The position numbers and the translations under genes are program-made. A DNA stretch of 64,000 bases, taken from Symsagittifera roscoffensis (lineage: Eukaryota; Xenacoelomorpha; Acoela; Convolutidae). Numbering within the stretch: the stretch's first letter is position 1; each line of letters opens with the position of its first letter. Positions 32,258-45,855 of the stretch are shown here, one piece after another. The notes below the pieces were generated by a model that saw only the letters and a program-made list of their open reading frames with translations, did not search any database and was not told the origin of the DNA. The stretch spans positions 47,838,618 to 47,902,617 of the forward strand of contig NC_087067.1 of the NCBI RefSeq assembly GCF_963678635.1, read 5' to 3'.

Positions 32258-35156
32258 GGAAGCTGAAACCTGAATGGACACGACTACAGAATAGATAAGG
32301 AAAATCTACTCTTTTTGGTTAGGCCCACACATTTGAGTTGAAGATTCCCTCACTTTTTAGTTAAAATCATTTTATTTTCAAATTAACTACCTTCAATTAC
32401 CTCCATTCTCAGCTCTAAATTAGTCACATTTCTTATCTTTTTCGTATTTATTACTCAATTTATGACTTAAAGTACCTTTTCAGAGCAAAACAGCAATCAT
32501 ATGTACTCGGTAGAGTATTCGATTGATCTAGTACTATCCAATTGCAAGATACAGTCTCTGGAATCTTTTTGACACGAATGGACAACCTATTTTAAATCAG
32601 GCACATGGTGGAAGTGATGCGAAGGGAATTCAACGAACATAATATGATGCAAGTCCCCATCGAGGAGAATCAACTTGGATCAAGGCGAACGATGGGGGAA
32701 ATTTCTTAGCAGTAACTACCCCGAAACTCCTGAATCTTGAGTTGTGGCTCAACCAGTCGACGACTCAACTACAAGTTTGCACGAAAGTCCAAATTCTTGA
32801 TTATCACTTTTCGCATTTTGTCAAAAACAAACGGAAATACTTTTCGCATCTTGTCAAAAAATTGAAAAAATTTCCGCGTCTTCCCAAAAAAATAAAACAC
32901 TTTTTGAAAACAAAAATTGAGTCGTTCTTCACAAATTATTGAAACTCAGATGAAAATTTTAGATCCTGTTTATTAATTTGATGAGATTTTCGCATAACCC
33001 TTAAATAACTGTGACACTCTTTTCGTTTTCTGGTTTGAATTTTTTGGCTCAAGCGTTTTTTTTTGCAAAACTTTGAATTTCTTTTGCTGTTTTCTTCTGC
33101 AATTTGTGAGGAACAGCGCAATTTAGTTAGTGGAAAACTCCACCAGTTGATCAAATAACCTTTGAATAAAATCTAAATTTGTACCGATTGTGAAAACAGG
33201 ATAAATTTTAGCAATTGTTGTGAATCTGATTGGAAGATGAATCAACCAGAAAAATATGGGTCCTTGCAAAAAACACTAAGACATGTGAATAGAGACACAG
33301 TAATTTTGAGTTACTATAAAGTTTTCGTAAAAATCACTGGAAAAGGAAATCGAACTTTTTCATATTAACTTGAATAAAAGCTGGGAAGAATTTGACACAT
33401 AGCAGCAGCCATCTGTAAAAAGGATTTTGCTTAGAATTGTGAATGTATATCGCCTTCCTAGTTTCCATAATTGGAATTTTCAAACAAGAAACCCATATAT
33501 AGTTTTTTTTCCTTTTACGAATTGTTGAGTGATTCATACATTTTAACCTAGTTTCAGTAAGTCTCAAAGTTTTTTCTCTCATTTCTCCTCATCTGATCAG
33601 TTTATTCTTATATTCAACAATGTACGCCGGATATGACGCTAGTTCCATTTACATTGAATTTTCAAAAAACCAAACAAAAATTTGAAGACTGCTTGGTATC
33701 AAAAATCCTACAAGGGAAAAATTTTTTTGGATCCTGCTCCCAACTATTCAAGAAAATTGGGTTGGGGCAACTCAAAAAAAGACAGCAATTTTGGGAAAAA
33801 AGAAAGAGAAGCGTTCTCGGCAATTATAAAAACTGTTTTCGCGTGATGCTGAAAACTTTGGACTCGTTCCTATATTAGAACTCAATTCTGACAATGAGTC
33901 AACAATGGATCAGGAGCTTGCCCACTACAAAAAAATGTATGACATAGCAATTTACAATAGAATAGAAACTTATGTCACGATCAAGAAGTACAGTGTTAAC
34001 AAGCCTCCCTACATTTAGACTCGACTCGTCACTGCAAAAAAGAATGAAGTCTTGAAGCAAATTGCCCATGTCAGCTATACTTTGAACAAAGTTAAAGAGC
34101 TGTACCAAATTTTGGGAGACTGGATCTTTGTTGAGAACTGTACCGAACAATAATTTGTGTTATTCATTTTTTTCTTGTCTTTTAAATTAAATATTCATCC
34201 TCTAAAACGATTTTTTTACTATTCGAACTGAACAGTATTACTTGCATTATTGCTCTCTGAGAAAATTGATCTTATAGTTTCACATTATTTTGGAAATTTT
34301 TCATAATGTTCAGCAAGAAAAGTCAAAAAAAATTCTAACTGTTATCGAATCCCAAAAACGACCAAAAATGCAAAAATTCACACATATTCTATTTTGATTC
34401 GACTCTGCATAATGGTAGAAAAACAACTTACACAGGTTATCAATCCGATACCAAAAATAGACCTTATTGAATATTTTAAAAATGGAAATCAATGGGAAAA
34501 TGAGCAATCACACAACAACAAAAGAAGAAAATAATGAACTGATTGATATACTTCTCTCATTATTGGAGACATTAGGTGATGAGGAGACATTAGAAAAACT
34601 TTTTTAACCTATTCGACGGTTGCACTGCAGAAAATGAACGTAGAGTAGTTGAATGAAGTTCTTAGAATTTTTGTGATTCTGCAGCAAGATTTTTCGCCAA
34701 ATGCAAAAAAGATTAATTTTTTGTACGTGTGATGTTTTGGACCCGGACATAATTGTTGTCAATTTAGGTACGGAATGTCCTGTATGAAAATTTTTTTGCA
34801 AACTCAAAACTTGTTTAGTCTTCCCAGCTCATGTATTCTTGGTCACGTGACTAGATTACTTTTGTATTTATATATTAAAAAAATTGCTGCCTCAGTAAAT
34901 GCGTTATTCAATTGTTAATCATTTTAACCGATTTAGTCAATTTTTAATTTTGTAACATATATCGGCATTTTTTTCCTATTTTTACGGCAAATAATTTAAG
35001 ATTTTTACAGTTTCTTCTGTGTATTATTTCACTTTATTGGAAAGGTTTGAACATTAAAAGATGAATTTGATTACTAACTAATAAATTGAAAGAAAAATGC
35101 CTTAAATGCAACTCTGATTCTAATTGGATTCGAATTCTAAGAAAAAATTCCCTTAA
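32258..35156. repeat. Tandem 2.9-kb repeat, unit A
   Basis: Starts at AGGGAAGCTGAAACC and runs to the start of unit B, about 2.9 kb. It is largely identical to unit B over most of its length, with lower similarity in the first ~250 bases. It contains degraded + strand frames: one near 32605-32710 (MRREFNEHNMMQ-like), one near 33620-33700 (MYAGYDASSIYIEF-like) and one near 33860-34150 (YDIAIYNRIET...IKKYS). Confidence 0.8.
33860..34162 (+). pseudogene. Conserved but broken reading frame inside the 2.9-kb unit
   Basis: The + strand codes a charged, probably helical segment (from ENFGLVPILELN to EVLKQI and KVKELYQ) with a single in-frame TAG at 34017-34019. The same frame recurs in unit B (36770-37062) and, partly, in unit D (41060-41205), where amino-acid identity is kept despite silent and other changes. 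Conservation of the frame between A/B and the diverged D copy argues that it was once a real gene. No family recognised. Confidence 0.45.
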
Positions 35157-38065
35157 AGGAAGCTGAAACCTGATTGGACACGTCTAGTGAATAAAAAAGG
35201 AAAAACCACTCTGATTGGTTAAACCACCCATTTTAGTTGAAGATACCCCTCACTCTTAGGTAAAAAACAATTTAATATCAACTTAACTACCGTCAGTTAC
35301 CTCCTGTCTCAGCTCTGAATCAGTCACATTTCTGATCTTTTTCATATCTTTTACTCAATTTCTTACCCAAAACGACCTTCTCTGCATAAAAGCAACCATA
35401 TCTACTCGGTAGAATTTTTGCTTGATCTAGTACAAACCCAAGTGCGGAAACAGTCTCTGGAATATTTTTGACACGAATGGACAACCTTTTTTAAATCAGG
35501 CACATGGTGGAAGTGATGCGAAGGGAATTCAACGAACATAATATGATGCAAGTCCCCATCGAGGAGAATCAACTTGGATCAATGCGAACGATGAGGGAAA
35601 TTTATTAGCATGTGGGAAGTAACTACCCCGAAACTCCTGAATCTTGAGTTGTGGCTCAACCAGTCGACGACTCAACTACAAGTTTGCACGAATGTCCAAA
35701 TTCTTAATGATCATTTGTCGCATTTTGTCAAAAACAAACGGAAATACTTTTCGCATCTTGTCAAAAAATTTGAAACAATTTCCGCGTCTTGCCAAAAAAT
35801 TAAAACAATTTTGAAAACAAAAATTGAGTCGTTCTTCACAAATTATTGAAACTCAGATGAAAATTTTAGATCCTGTTTATTAATTTGATGAGATTTTCGC
35901 ATAACCCTTATATAACTGTGACACTCTTTTCGTTTTCTGGTTTGAGTTTTTTGGCTCAAGCGTTTTTTTTTTGCAAAACTTTGAATTTCTTTTGCTGTTT
36001 TCTTCTGCAATTTGTGAGGAACAGCGCAATTTAGTTAGTGGAAAACTCCACCAGTTGATCAAATAACCTTTGAATAAAATCTAAATTTGTACCGATTGTG
36101 AAAACAGGATAAATTTTAGCAATTGTTGTGAATCTGATTGGAAGATGAATCAACCAGAAAAATATGGGTCCTTGCAAAAAACACTAAGACATGTGAATAG
36201 AGACACAGTAATTTTGAGTTACTATAAAGTTTTCGTAAAAATCACTGGAGAAGGAAATCGAACTTTTTCATATTAACTTGAATAAAAGCTGGGAAGAATT
36301 TGACACATAGCAGCAGCCATCTGTAAAAAGGATTTTGCTTAGAATTGTGAACGTATATCGCCTTCCTAGTTTCCATAATTGGAATTTTCAAACAAGAAAC
36401 CCATATATAGTTTTTTTTCCTTTTACGAATTGTTGAGTGATTCATACATTTTAACCTAGTTTCAGTAAGTCTCAAAGTTTTTTCTCTCATTTCTCCTCAT
36501 CTGATCAGTTTATTCTTATATTCAACAATGTACGCCGGATATGACGCTAGTTCCATTTACATTGAATTTTCAAAAAACCAAATAAAAATTTGAAGACTGC
36601 TTGGTATCAAAAATCCTACAAGGGAAAAATTTTTTTGGATCCTGCTCCCAACTATTCAAGAAAATTGGGTTGGGGCAACTCAAAAAAAGACAGCAATTTT
36701 GGGAAAAAAGAAGGAGAAGCGTTCTCGGCAATTATAAAAACTGTTTTCGCGTGATGCTGAAAACTTTGGACTCGTTCCTATATTAGAACTCAATTCTGAC
36801 AATGAGTCAACAATGGATCAGGAGCTTGCCCACTACAAAAAAAATGTATGACATAGCAATTTACAATAGAATAGAAACTTATCTCACGATCAAGAAGTAC
36901 AGTGTTAACAAGCCTCCCTACATTTAGACTCGACTCGTCACTGCAAAAAAGAATGAAGTCTTGAAGCAAATTGCCTATGTCAGCTATACTTTGAACAAAG
37001 TTAAAGAGCTGTACCAATTTTTGGGAGACTGGATCTTTGTTGAGAACTGTACCGAACAATAATTTGTGTTATTCATTTTTTTCTTGTCTTTTAAATTAAA
37101 TATTCATCCTCTAAAACGATTTTTTTACTATTCGAACTGAACAGTATTACTTGCATTATTGCTCTCTGAGAAAATTGATCTTATAGTTTCACATTATTTT
37201 GGAAAATTTTCATAATGTTCAGCAAGAAAAGTCAAAAAAAATTCTAACTGTTATCGAATTCCAAAAACGACCAAAAATGCAAAAATTCACACATATTCTA
37301 TTTTCATTCGACTCTGCATAATGGTAGAAAAACAACTTACACAGGTTATCGATCCGATACCAAAAATAGACCTTATTGAATATTTTAAAAATGGAAATCA
37401 ATGGGAAAATGAGCAATCACACAACAACAAAAGAAGAAAATAATGAACTGATTGATATACTTCTCTCATTATTGGAGACATTAGGTGATGAGGAGACATT
37501 AGAAAAACTTTTTTAACCTATTCGACGGTTGCACTGCAGAAAATGAACGTAGGGTAGTTGAATGAAGTTCTTAGAATTTTTGTGATTCTGCAGCAAGATT
37601 TTTCGCCAAATGCAAAAAAGATTAATTTTTTGTACGTGTGATGTTTTGGACCCGGACACAATTGTTGTCAATTTAGGTACGGAATGTCCTGTATGAAAAT
37701 TTTTTTGCAAACTCAAAACTTGTTTAGTCTTCCCAGCTCATGTATTCTCGGTCACGTGACTGGATTACTTTTGTATTTATATATTAAAAAAATTGCTGCC
37801 TCAGTAAATGCGTTATTCAATTGTTAATCATTTTAACCGATTTAGTCAATTTTTAATTTTGTAACATATATCGGCATTTTTTTCCTATTTTTACGGCAAA
37901 TAATTTAAGATTTTTACAGTTTCTTCTGTGTATTATTTCACTTTATTGGAAAGGTTTGAACATTAAAAGATGAATTTGATTACTAACTAATAAATTGAAA
38001 GAAAAATGCCTTAAATGCAACTCTGATTCTAATTGGATTCGAATTCTAAGAAAAAATTCCCTTAA
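35157..38065. repeat. Tandem 2.9-kb repeat, unit B
   Basis: 2909 bp, beginning AGGAAGCTGAAACC. Nearly identical to unit A across 35480-38050 and to unit C over C's whole length, so amplification is recent. Confidence 0.85.
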
Positions 38066-39426
38066 AGGAAGCTGAAACCTGATTGGACACGTCTAGTGAA
38101 TAAAAAAGGAAAAACCACTCTGATTGGTTAAACCACCCATTTTAGTTGAAGATACCCCTCACTCTTAGGTAAAAAACAATTTAATATCAACTTAACTACC
38201 GTCAGTTACCTCCTGTCTCAGCTCTGAATCAGTCACATTTCTGATCTTTTTCATATCTTTTACTCAATTTCTTACCCAAAACGACCTTCTCTGCATAACA
38301 GCAACCATATCTACTCGGTAGAATTTTTGCTTGATCTAGTACAAACCCAAGTGCGGAAACAGTCTCTGGAATATTTTTGACACGAATGGACAACCTTTTT
38401 TAAATCAGGCACATGGTGGAAGTGATGCGAAGGGAATTCAACGAACATAATATGATGCAAGTCCCCATCGAGGAGAATCAACTTGGATCAAGGCGAACGA
38501 TGGGGGAAATTTCTTAGCATGTGGGAAGTAACTACCCCGAAACTCCTGAATCTTGAGTTGTGGCTCAACCAGTCGACGACTCAACTACAAGTTTGCACGA
38601 AAGTCCAAATTCTTGATTATCACTTTTCGCATTTTGTCAAAAACAAACGGAAATACTTTTCGCATCTTGTCAAAAAATTTGAAACAATTTCCGCGTCTTG
38701 CCAAAAAATTAAAACAATTTTGAAAACAAAAATTGAGTCGTTCTTCACAAATTATTGAAACTCAGATGAAAATTTTACATCCTGTTTATTAATTTGAAGA
38801 GGTTTTCGCAAACCCTTAAATAACTGTGACACTCTTTTCGTTTTCTGGTTTGAGTTTTTTGGCTCGAGCATTTTTTTTGCAATACGTTGAATTTCTTTTG
38901 CTGTTTTTCTTTGCAATTTGTGATGAACAGCGCAATTTAGTTGGTCGAAAACTCCACCAGTTGATCAAATAACCTTTGAATAAAATATAAATTTGTACCG
39001 AGTGTGAAAACAGGATAAAATTTACCAATTGTTATGAATCTGATTGGAAGATGAATCAACCAGAAAAATATGGGTCCTTACAAAAAACAGTAAGACATGT
39101 GGATAGAGACACAGTAATTTTGAGTTACTATAAAGTTTTCGTAAAAATCACTGGAAAAGGAAATGGAACTTTTTCATATTAACCTGAATAAAAGCTGGGA
39201 AGAGTTTGACACATAGCAGCAGCCATCTGTAAAAGGATTTTGCTTAGAATTGTGAATGTATATATGAGCACTATCGCCTTCCTAGTTTCCACAATTGGAA
39301 TTTTCAAACAAGAAAGCCATTTATAGTTCTTTTTCCTATTACGAATTACTGAATGATTCGTACATTTTAACCTAGTTTCGGTAAGTCTCAAAGTTTTTTC
39401 TCTCATTTCTCCTAATCTATTCAACT
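38066..39426. repeat. Tandem 2.9-kb repeat, unit C (truncated)
   Basis: Matches the first ~1.35 kb of unit B, then jumps back at about 39427 to a point corresponding to ~38445, so the unit is cut short by an internal recombination or deletion. From 38770 it is more diverged than the upstream part. Confidence 0.8.
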
Positions 39427-41830
39427 AATATCATATGATGCGAGTACGTATCAGAGAGAATCAACTTGGATCAATGCAAACGATTGAGGAAAATTCTGTG
39501 CATGTGGGAATGAACTACTCAGAGATTCTTGAGTCTAGTTTTGTGGCTCAACCAGTCAACGACGACGCAATGACGAAGATTATGGGTTCTCTATAACAAG
39601 GCCTCAAAACACCCCACCCCAACAATCACCAATGCAGCTTCGACCAGTTCTGCATTCTATACACATCCTCCAGAACTCTTCTACTGCTCGAGAGCTCTTT
39701 CATTTATGAATTTTGTAATTAATTGTTGCTTGTCAATTTTTTTTACCTTTCGTAAATTTTATTTTTTTTCAATTTCTTTTTAACTATGAGAAGAGATGCG
39801 CAGTTCAGGAGTAAAATTACCAATTGATTGAAAACAATCAGAACAAAAAATGAATTAGTGCTACAACGTTTCTCGCATGTTGTCAAATAAAACATAAACA
39901 CTTTTTGCATCTTGTCAAAAGAAAATGAAACACTTTTCGCTTTCTGGCGAAAAAGTTAAACTATTTCAGCAACCTCTTAAAAAATTGAAACGTTACGTTT
40001 TCGCATCTTGTCAAAAAAATTGAAACACTTTTTTGTTTTTTTTGTGGAAAAGATCTAAAAACTTTTATTTTTTTTGTCGAAAAAAAATTGAATTGTTTTT
40101 ACAATTTATTGAAATTCAGAAGAAATGATTAGATTCTGTTTATTATTTTGAAGAGAATTTCGAATTTTCCTTAAAAAACAGACAATTGTTTCATTTTCTC
40201 CGATTTTTGTGGTTTGAGTCTTTTTTTGCAATACTTGAAAGTTTTCTGCTCCTTTCCATTGCAATTTGCGATGAACAGCGCAACTTAGTTGGTGGAAAAC
40301 TTCACCAGTTGATCAAATAACATTTTAGTAAAGTCTGTGTTTAAAGCGAGTATAAAGACAATCGATAATTTGTTATGTGAAATGAAATTTACACACTCGT
40401 TGTAAAATCTGATCGGAAGATAAACCAATCAGAAACATATGGGTCTTTTATGTACTGAAAACATAGTTAGAATTGTGGGTAGAGACACAATAATCTTGAG
40501 TTACTATTTATTTTTCGTAAAAATCACTGGAAAAGGAAAAAAAGCAGTTTTCCACAGTAATCTGAACAAAAGCTGGGAACAGCCTGACATAGAGCAGCAG
40601 CCATCTGTAACAATGGTTTTTGCTTAGAATTGCGGATGTATATATGTGCAGTATCGCCTTCCTATTTTCCATATTTGGAAATTTCACACAAGAAATCCAT
40701 TTTTAGTTCTTTTTCCTTTCATGATTATTTGAATCACTGATACTGCTTACTTCCATTTTCAGTTGATCTGAAAAATTTTTCTCTCATTTTTCCTGATCTG
40801 ATCAGTTTATACTTATATTAAACAATGCAAGCCGGATATGACGCTGGTTCCATTTACATTGAACTTTCAAAAAACCAAATAAGAATTTGAGGACTGCTTG
40901 GTATCAAAAATCCTACAAAGGGGAAAGTTTTTTTTGGATCCTGCTCCCAACTATTCAAGAAACTTGGGTTGGGACAACTCAAAAAAAGACAGCAATTTTG
41001 GGGGAAAAGAAGGAGAAGCGTTCTCGGCAATTAGAAATTCTGTTTTGCGCGATGCTGAAAACTTTGGACTCGTTCCTATATTAGAACTCAATTCTGACAA
41101 TGAGTCAACAATGGATTAGGCGCTTGCCCACTGCAACAAAATGTATGACATAGCAATTTTCAATAAAATAGAAGTTTGTGTCACGATCAAGAAGTACAGT
41201 AGTAAATGAAAATGACCGAAATTGCAGAAATTGGACATAGACTCACAAACAAATATTAAATTCCCATTTTGAGTGGATTCTGCATAATGGTAGAAGGTGA
41301 TTTTACATTGGTTACCGATCCAATACCAAAAAAAAAGACCTTATTGAATATCGTAGAAATGGAAACCAATGGAAAAACAATCAATCTTTTCAACTGATAA
41401 TGGAAGAATTTGATAAACTTCTCGATATACATACTTCATTACTAGAGAAATAGGTGATGTGGAGAAAATAAAAAAAAGATGTATCATTATTGACGAATGC
41501 GCTGTAGATAATAAACCTACAGAAATTAAATAACATTCTTAAATTTTTGAGACTATAAAGCAAGGTTTTTCGTCAAATATAAAGAGAAAAAGTTCGTTAT
41601 TTTTTAACCTGTTTTGTTTTGGTGTTTTGGACCCAGACAAGTTTGAAAGATGGGCCAAAAGTTTCCTTTCGAAGGTCTACTTGAATACGGAATTTTTTGT
41701 ATGAATTCTTTCTTTCCAAACTTCAAAACTTTAAAATTACATGCAATTCTATATGAATTGCATGTTCATGTATACTTGGTCACGTGATCGATTACTTTTT
41801 TATATATTAAAACAATTGCGGTTGTTAGTC
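39427..41830. repeat. Tandem 2.9-kb repeat, unit D (diverged)
   Basis: Same order of landmarks as A-C (QLGS..T-x-E, HVG-x-NY, AQPV near 39450-39570; the 40840 and 41040-41200 frames; the GGTCACGTGA motif at about 41779) but with many substitutions and indels. In it the + strand frame at 40898-41119 stays open further than in A-C, so D keeps an older, less damaged version of that gene. Confidence 0.65.
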
Positions 41831-41872
41831 ATTTTTACCAAAAAAAAATCTCCACAGAAAACAGTTAACATA

Positions 41873-42330
41873 ATGAGTCTGGTTATTTTGGATATTGAAT
41901 ATTTTGAAAACAATATAGTGAAAGAAGTACAAGTTTATAAGAATGGATAAACTGTAGGTTTTTCCTTTTTTCTCCCAAAAAGCTCATGCCAACATCACAA
42001 AAAATTTGATGTACAAAGCATCTTCATAGAATCAATTGGAATAGCGGTTACAAATAATAAACTGAACTTGAAAAAAATTTGAAAAATTTAGTATACCCAG
42101 AAACGGAAAACTTAACGAAAGGTTATAGAAATTGTAAGATTTGTCAAAAATTTTGGAAACGAAGTTTATAAAATTGAATAACTACGCTTGCCCAAAAACT
42201 CATTGTTTTTTTTTTTTTAAATATGAAGAATACGATTGGAAGTGTAGCAACTAACCAATTCGTGATGCAAAATTCTCTAGTATGCAGAAAAAAAAGCATT
42301 TGCTTACAGAAGATGAAGTCGATGTTTTTT
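41873..42330 (+). pseudogene. Decayed gene with an exonuclease-like D-x-E start
   Basis: ATG at 41873 opens a short frame whose first residues contain a hydrophobic strand ending L-D-I-E, then an Asn-Ile-Val-Lys-Glu segment. The frame is cut by a TAA at 41948-41950, and recognisable pieces continue in other frames to about 42330 (a Gly-Tyr-x3-Cys-Lys stretch near 42120, an AEKKA-like stretch near 42290). The D-x-E strand is how DnaQ/RNase H-fold nucleases begin, but this is a weak motif. It lies directly upstream of a decayed packaging-type ATPase on the same strand, so the two may come from one DNA transposon or virus-like element. Confidence 0.35.
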
Positions 42331-42687
42331 ACATAATTGTACTGCGTTTTTTTAATTTCAGTTGAATCTCATTGCCAACCTTTTCCTTCTAAAGTTAAAA
42401 TGGTCGATCAATGCGACAATCCCGTAAAATTAGTATATTGATGTTTTGATGAAGAATATCAAGAGCAAAAAGCAAACATAAAGGAAGTCGATTGATTGTA
42501 CATTTAATTGTCTATTTTAGTTTTTTTTTGTATAGTTGTGATGCTAGTATGTGCAATCGTTCAAATAATGTTATCAGCAACATGTGGAGAAACGACAATT
42601 TGGGTACTTCTCTTATCAAGTACAGTCGTTTGTATTTCATCTTTTCGAAATCTATGAACTAACTAATATCTAGCAAAGAACGAACTT

Positions 42688-43495
42688 TTGTTTCCCTAGT
42701 TGGTCCGAGTGGATCTGGAATGTCGCATTTTATTTTTGGTCGGTTGAAATTTTGTAATTTTCATACAGCACTTGGCAAAAATTTCTACTTCTATCATTCA
42801 TTATCAACTTCTTTATAGTTAAACTTAATTAATTCCTCAGCTTATCCAAGGAATAAATTTGGAATGATTGAAAATCTTCCTAGAAACTGAACGAATTATC
42901 TGCTTGTTTTTGATGATTCTTTTGAAGAAATTTCAAACTCTCAGCAGCTTGTAAAAATTGTCAATGCTGGAAGACACAGGGATCTAATTAAAACTTACAT
43001 CAAACAGAATTTACTTCATCCAAACAAATTGGGAACAAATTACGAGTTACAAAATTAGCACATAGTCTGGTTCATACCGACGAGAGACGATTTTAGAAAA
43101 CAAAACATTAAGTCAGCAGCTAGGTCTAGGATCTCAATCGAAAGAGTGGTATCAAGATGCAACAACAGTTCTCGATGGTCATTCACTTTAGATTTAACCC
43201 CGAAAACAGATTATTCTGCCCAATAGTGGCTCAATTCCAGCAAAGTTATTTTACTAGCTGGAACAGGACAAAGTTTTTGGATGATCAGTACACAAAAAAA
43301 AATTTACCACCAAAATTTCGAAATTTTTCCTTAAGACTTCGAAAACAATCTATTCTCAATTGCCCAAAAGATTTCTTCCAGTTTCTCAGCGGGTTTTTAG
43401 TAAACCGATTAAAGGGCGATCTTCATGACCTTCGGAAAGAAATTCGATTATCAAATAAAGTAAAATATTGTGATGAAACTTCAGAATTTACATAA
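42688..43495 (+). pseudogene. Decayed P-loop ATPase, FtsK/A32-like DNA packaging type (Maverick/adintovirus-like)
   Basis: Seen: a Walker A loop, GPSGSG, at 42702-42719 after a hydrophobic strand, but the lysine position (42720-42722) is ATG (Met). In the same frame follow a Walker B strand ending Asp-Asp (42912-42917), and an AGRHR motif at 42966-42980 with a basic stretch after it. There is one TAG near 43050, then the protein continues in other frames: a KFLDDQYT segment (43260-43300) lies in the frame open to 43495. Known: A32/FtsK-HerA ATPases with this layout pump DNA in Maverick/Polinton elements and related animal viruses. The gene is broken by several frameshifts and stops and has lost its nucleotide-binding lysine. 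No polymerase, integrase or capsid gene was recognised nearby, so only this fragment of such an element is supported. Confidence 0.5.
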
Positions 43496-45855
43496 AAAAT
43501 AACTCCTCTACACAAAAAAGATCTATTCTAATTTCATTTAATGGGTTACAATTGATATCTATTTGTAGCCCAATTATCATTAAACGGTTGATTCAGAGTG
43601 GAACAGTTTTCTAGTTCCGTAGTCAGCTTATCAAACACAAAATAATCTTCCAAGAAAACAAATTGGAACAAAATGAAAAAAAGGAGATAACACTTTGATT
43701 CTAATTACAGCGCAGAAAGTTTTCCCTTAGTTGTGTTGTTCAAAATTAGCACAACAACAACCTAAATAATTCGATCTAACTGGCTACCAAAACTCTTTGG
43801 GTTTTTTGGCAGAGACATCAAGGGAACACATATGTTTGGATAAGCTTTTTTCAAGACCGATTTTGACCGATTTTTATCAAGACCGATAAAAGGTTTCCAT
43901 TGTAAGTTTTCAACACCTAACAATTGTTGAATCCTTGTTGAATCTGACATTGACTGATTGAAAAAGACGAAAGATAAATTCAGAAGTTTTTCCCGTAATT
44001 AACCAAAACATAACCGGACAAACTAAAATGCATGGAAAGTTTGAGTGAGCAATTATATTAATCTGTTTTTTTTTCTACAAAGTTACAAAGGCATTGGTTC
44101 GTATCATATGTACGGTCGAAACTTATATGCTTGATAATATCAAAAAAGGTTTATGATTTCTACATCTGATTGGTCTGAATTACTAATTGTTAAACCAAAT
44201 TAGACACATAATTTTAACAGACACTAAAATGACCTTCTGACGAACTTAAGCCGTAGACCAAAGTGGTATAAAATGATTTGCTTATGGTTTTTCATGGTGT
44301 AAAATGTCTCGCTATGCTTGTCATACTATAGGGAAATATGAATTTTTGGTTGACTAGGTACAACTTTTTAATAAAAGATCATTGCTCGCAGAGCAGGTAA
44401 ATTCTCTCAAAAATACAGTACAGTACAGAACGGAGCACAAGCTTTCTTCTTTACTGGTTCCACCACATCCGTTTTTTGGCAAAAAAAAACGGAACAAAAC
44501 TTGAAATTGAAGTTTATAGCAAAAATTGTATCACAATTATTATTGCTGATTCTTGCATACAATTTTGGAGAAAAAAATCAACTTTAATCGTTTTTGTCGA
44601 AGGTTTTTTTACTAAGAAAGACGAGAGGTCGGTTGTTAGATCCCTTTGTTTCAATTAGTAACTCAAATTATAAGTCTCAGTTAAATTATATCATAGATCA
44701 TAGTCGATCTGGTCCTAGAGTTAAACTGATAGTTATATGAACATAAATTAAAAAGAATGATTAAATGGACAAAGGTTAAGTGTTATGCACAACTGTTCAT
44801 CTTTTGTTAACTTTTACCAATAGAAGGCGATTTTTTAATCAATTTTTTTCGCTTTATTTCTTACAATATTCAATGAAAGGTATCGGAGAGAAGGTGCCGA
44901 GAATTTGATGTTCAATTTTTGCTGGGAAGGGTACACCGTCTAGTCCTCACTGTCATTTGGGGTTTTGTCCGATGATAGGGTGGTGGCACTTCATTTTCCT
45001 CTCGGTCCATTAAATTTGACTTAAGAAAATCCTTTACTCAAATTGGTTTAAATCCTGAGTGAGTCTGTTTAATATGGAAAATTACTAAAAGAGAATTTAA
45101 GATCTATACTTTTAAAGGAAAAGAAATAAAGAAAATTGAAAGTATTCGGCCGTTTCAGCCCAAGAAATTAGAGTCTGTGAAAAATGCAGGTAGGATCATC
45201 CGAAACAATTTAAATTTGGTTTTCCCTGCACCTGCTATTAGACTTCAGTCCTCTCCTTGTCTCTTATCGTCCGTTTGATCAGGAGACTGACATTTTAATT
45301 TCATTGATATTTTAAATTAAAAAATCAATATTTATTTTAACTGGGGGAATCACATATTTTCCACCTGCTTTAGTTATTTTAAAGTTCAGAGCGGCGAGGG
45401 TTTATCTATTTTCACAGTCAAAACAATAAAGACACTCCGAATGACTCGCGTCGTGGATGAATACTCAGTTCCCTCGATCACCTGTTAAACTTTCTTGAAA
45501 ATCTTTGCATTCTTCCAAGGTTAAAAAAACTGAAAGAGTAAAAGAAATTCCGTTCAGAATTTGAGAAGGTAGATATTTGGCTTTGTTTTTTAAAGTTTTA
45601 AGTTAAGTTGTTCAGTTGAAATCTGAATCAAAAGTTAAATTAAAAAGACAATCTTATTTTGAGGTGTAAATAAATTTAGAATAGGAAAGAGTCCGCTCGG
45701 ATCTTATGTAAACAATTAAAACAATAGCCTTTTGTTTTTGTGTAGCATTTTTAATATTACAACTCACCCCTTTTTTGATGAACAGTTCTGGATGCAATTT
45801 CTAAGATGGGTATTGCTTAAAGCACGAAAAACCATATTAAAGATAAAAATGAATT
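43496..45855. other. Unassigned AT-rich sequence
   Basis: About 2.4 kb. I see no gene that holds together. The 60-codon frame at 44476-44658 is Lys/Ile-rich and not recognisable. Possibly more of the decayed element upstream. Confidence 0.4.
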
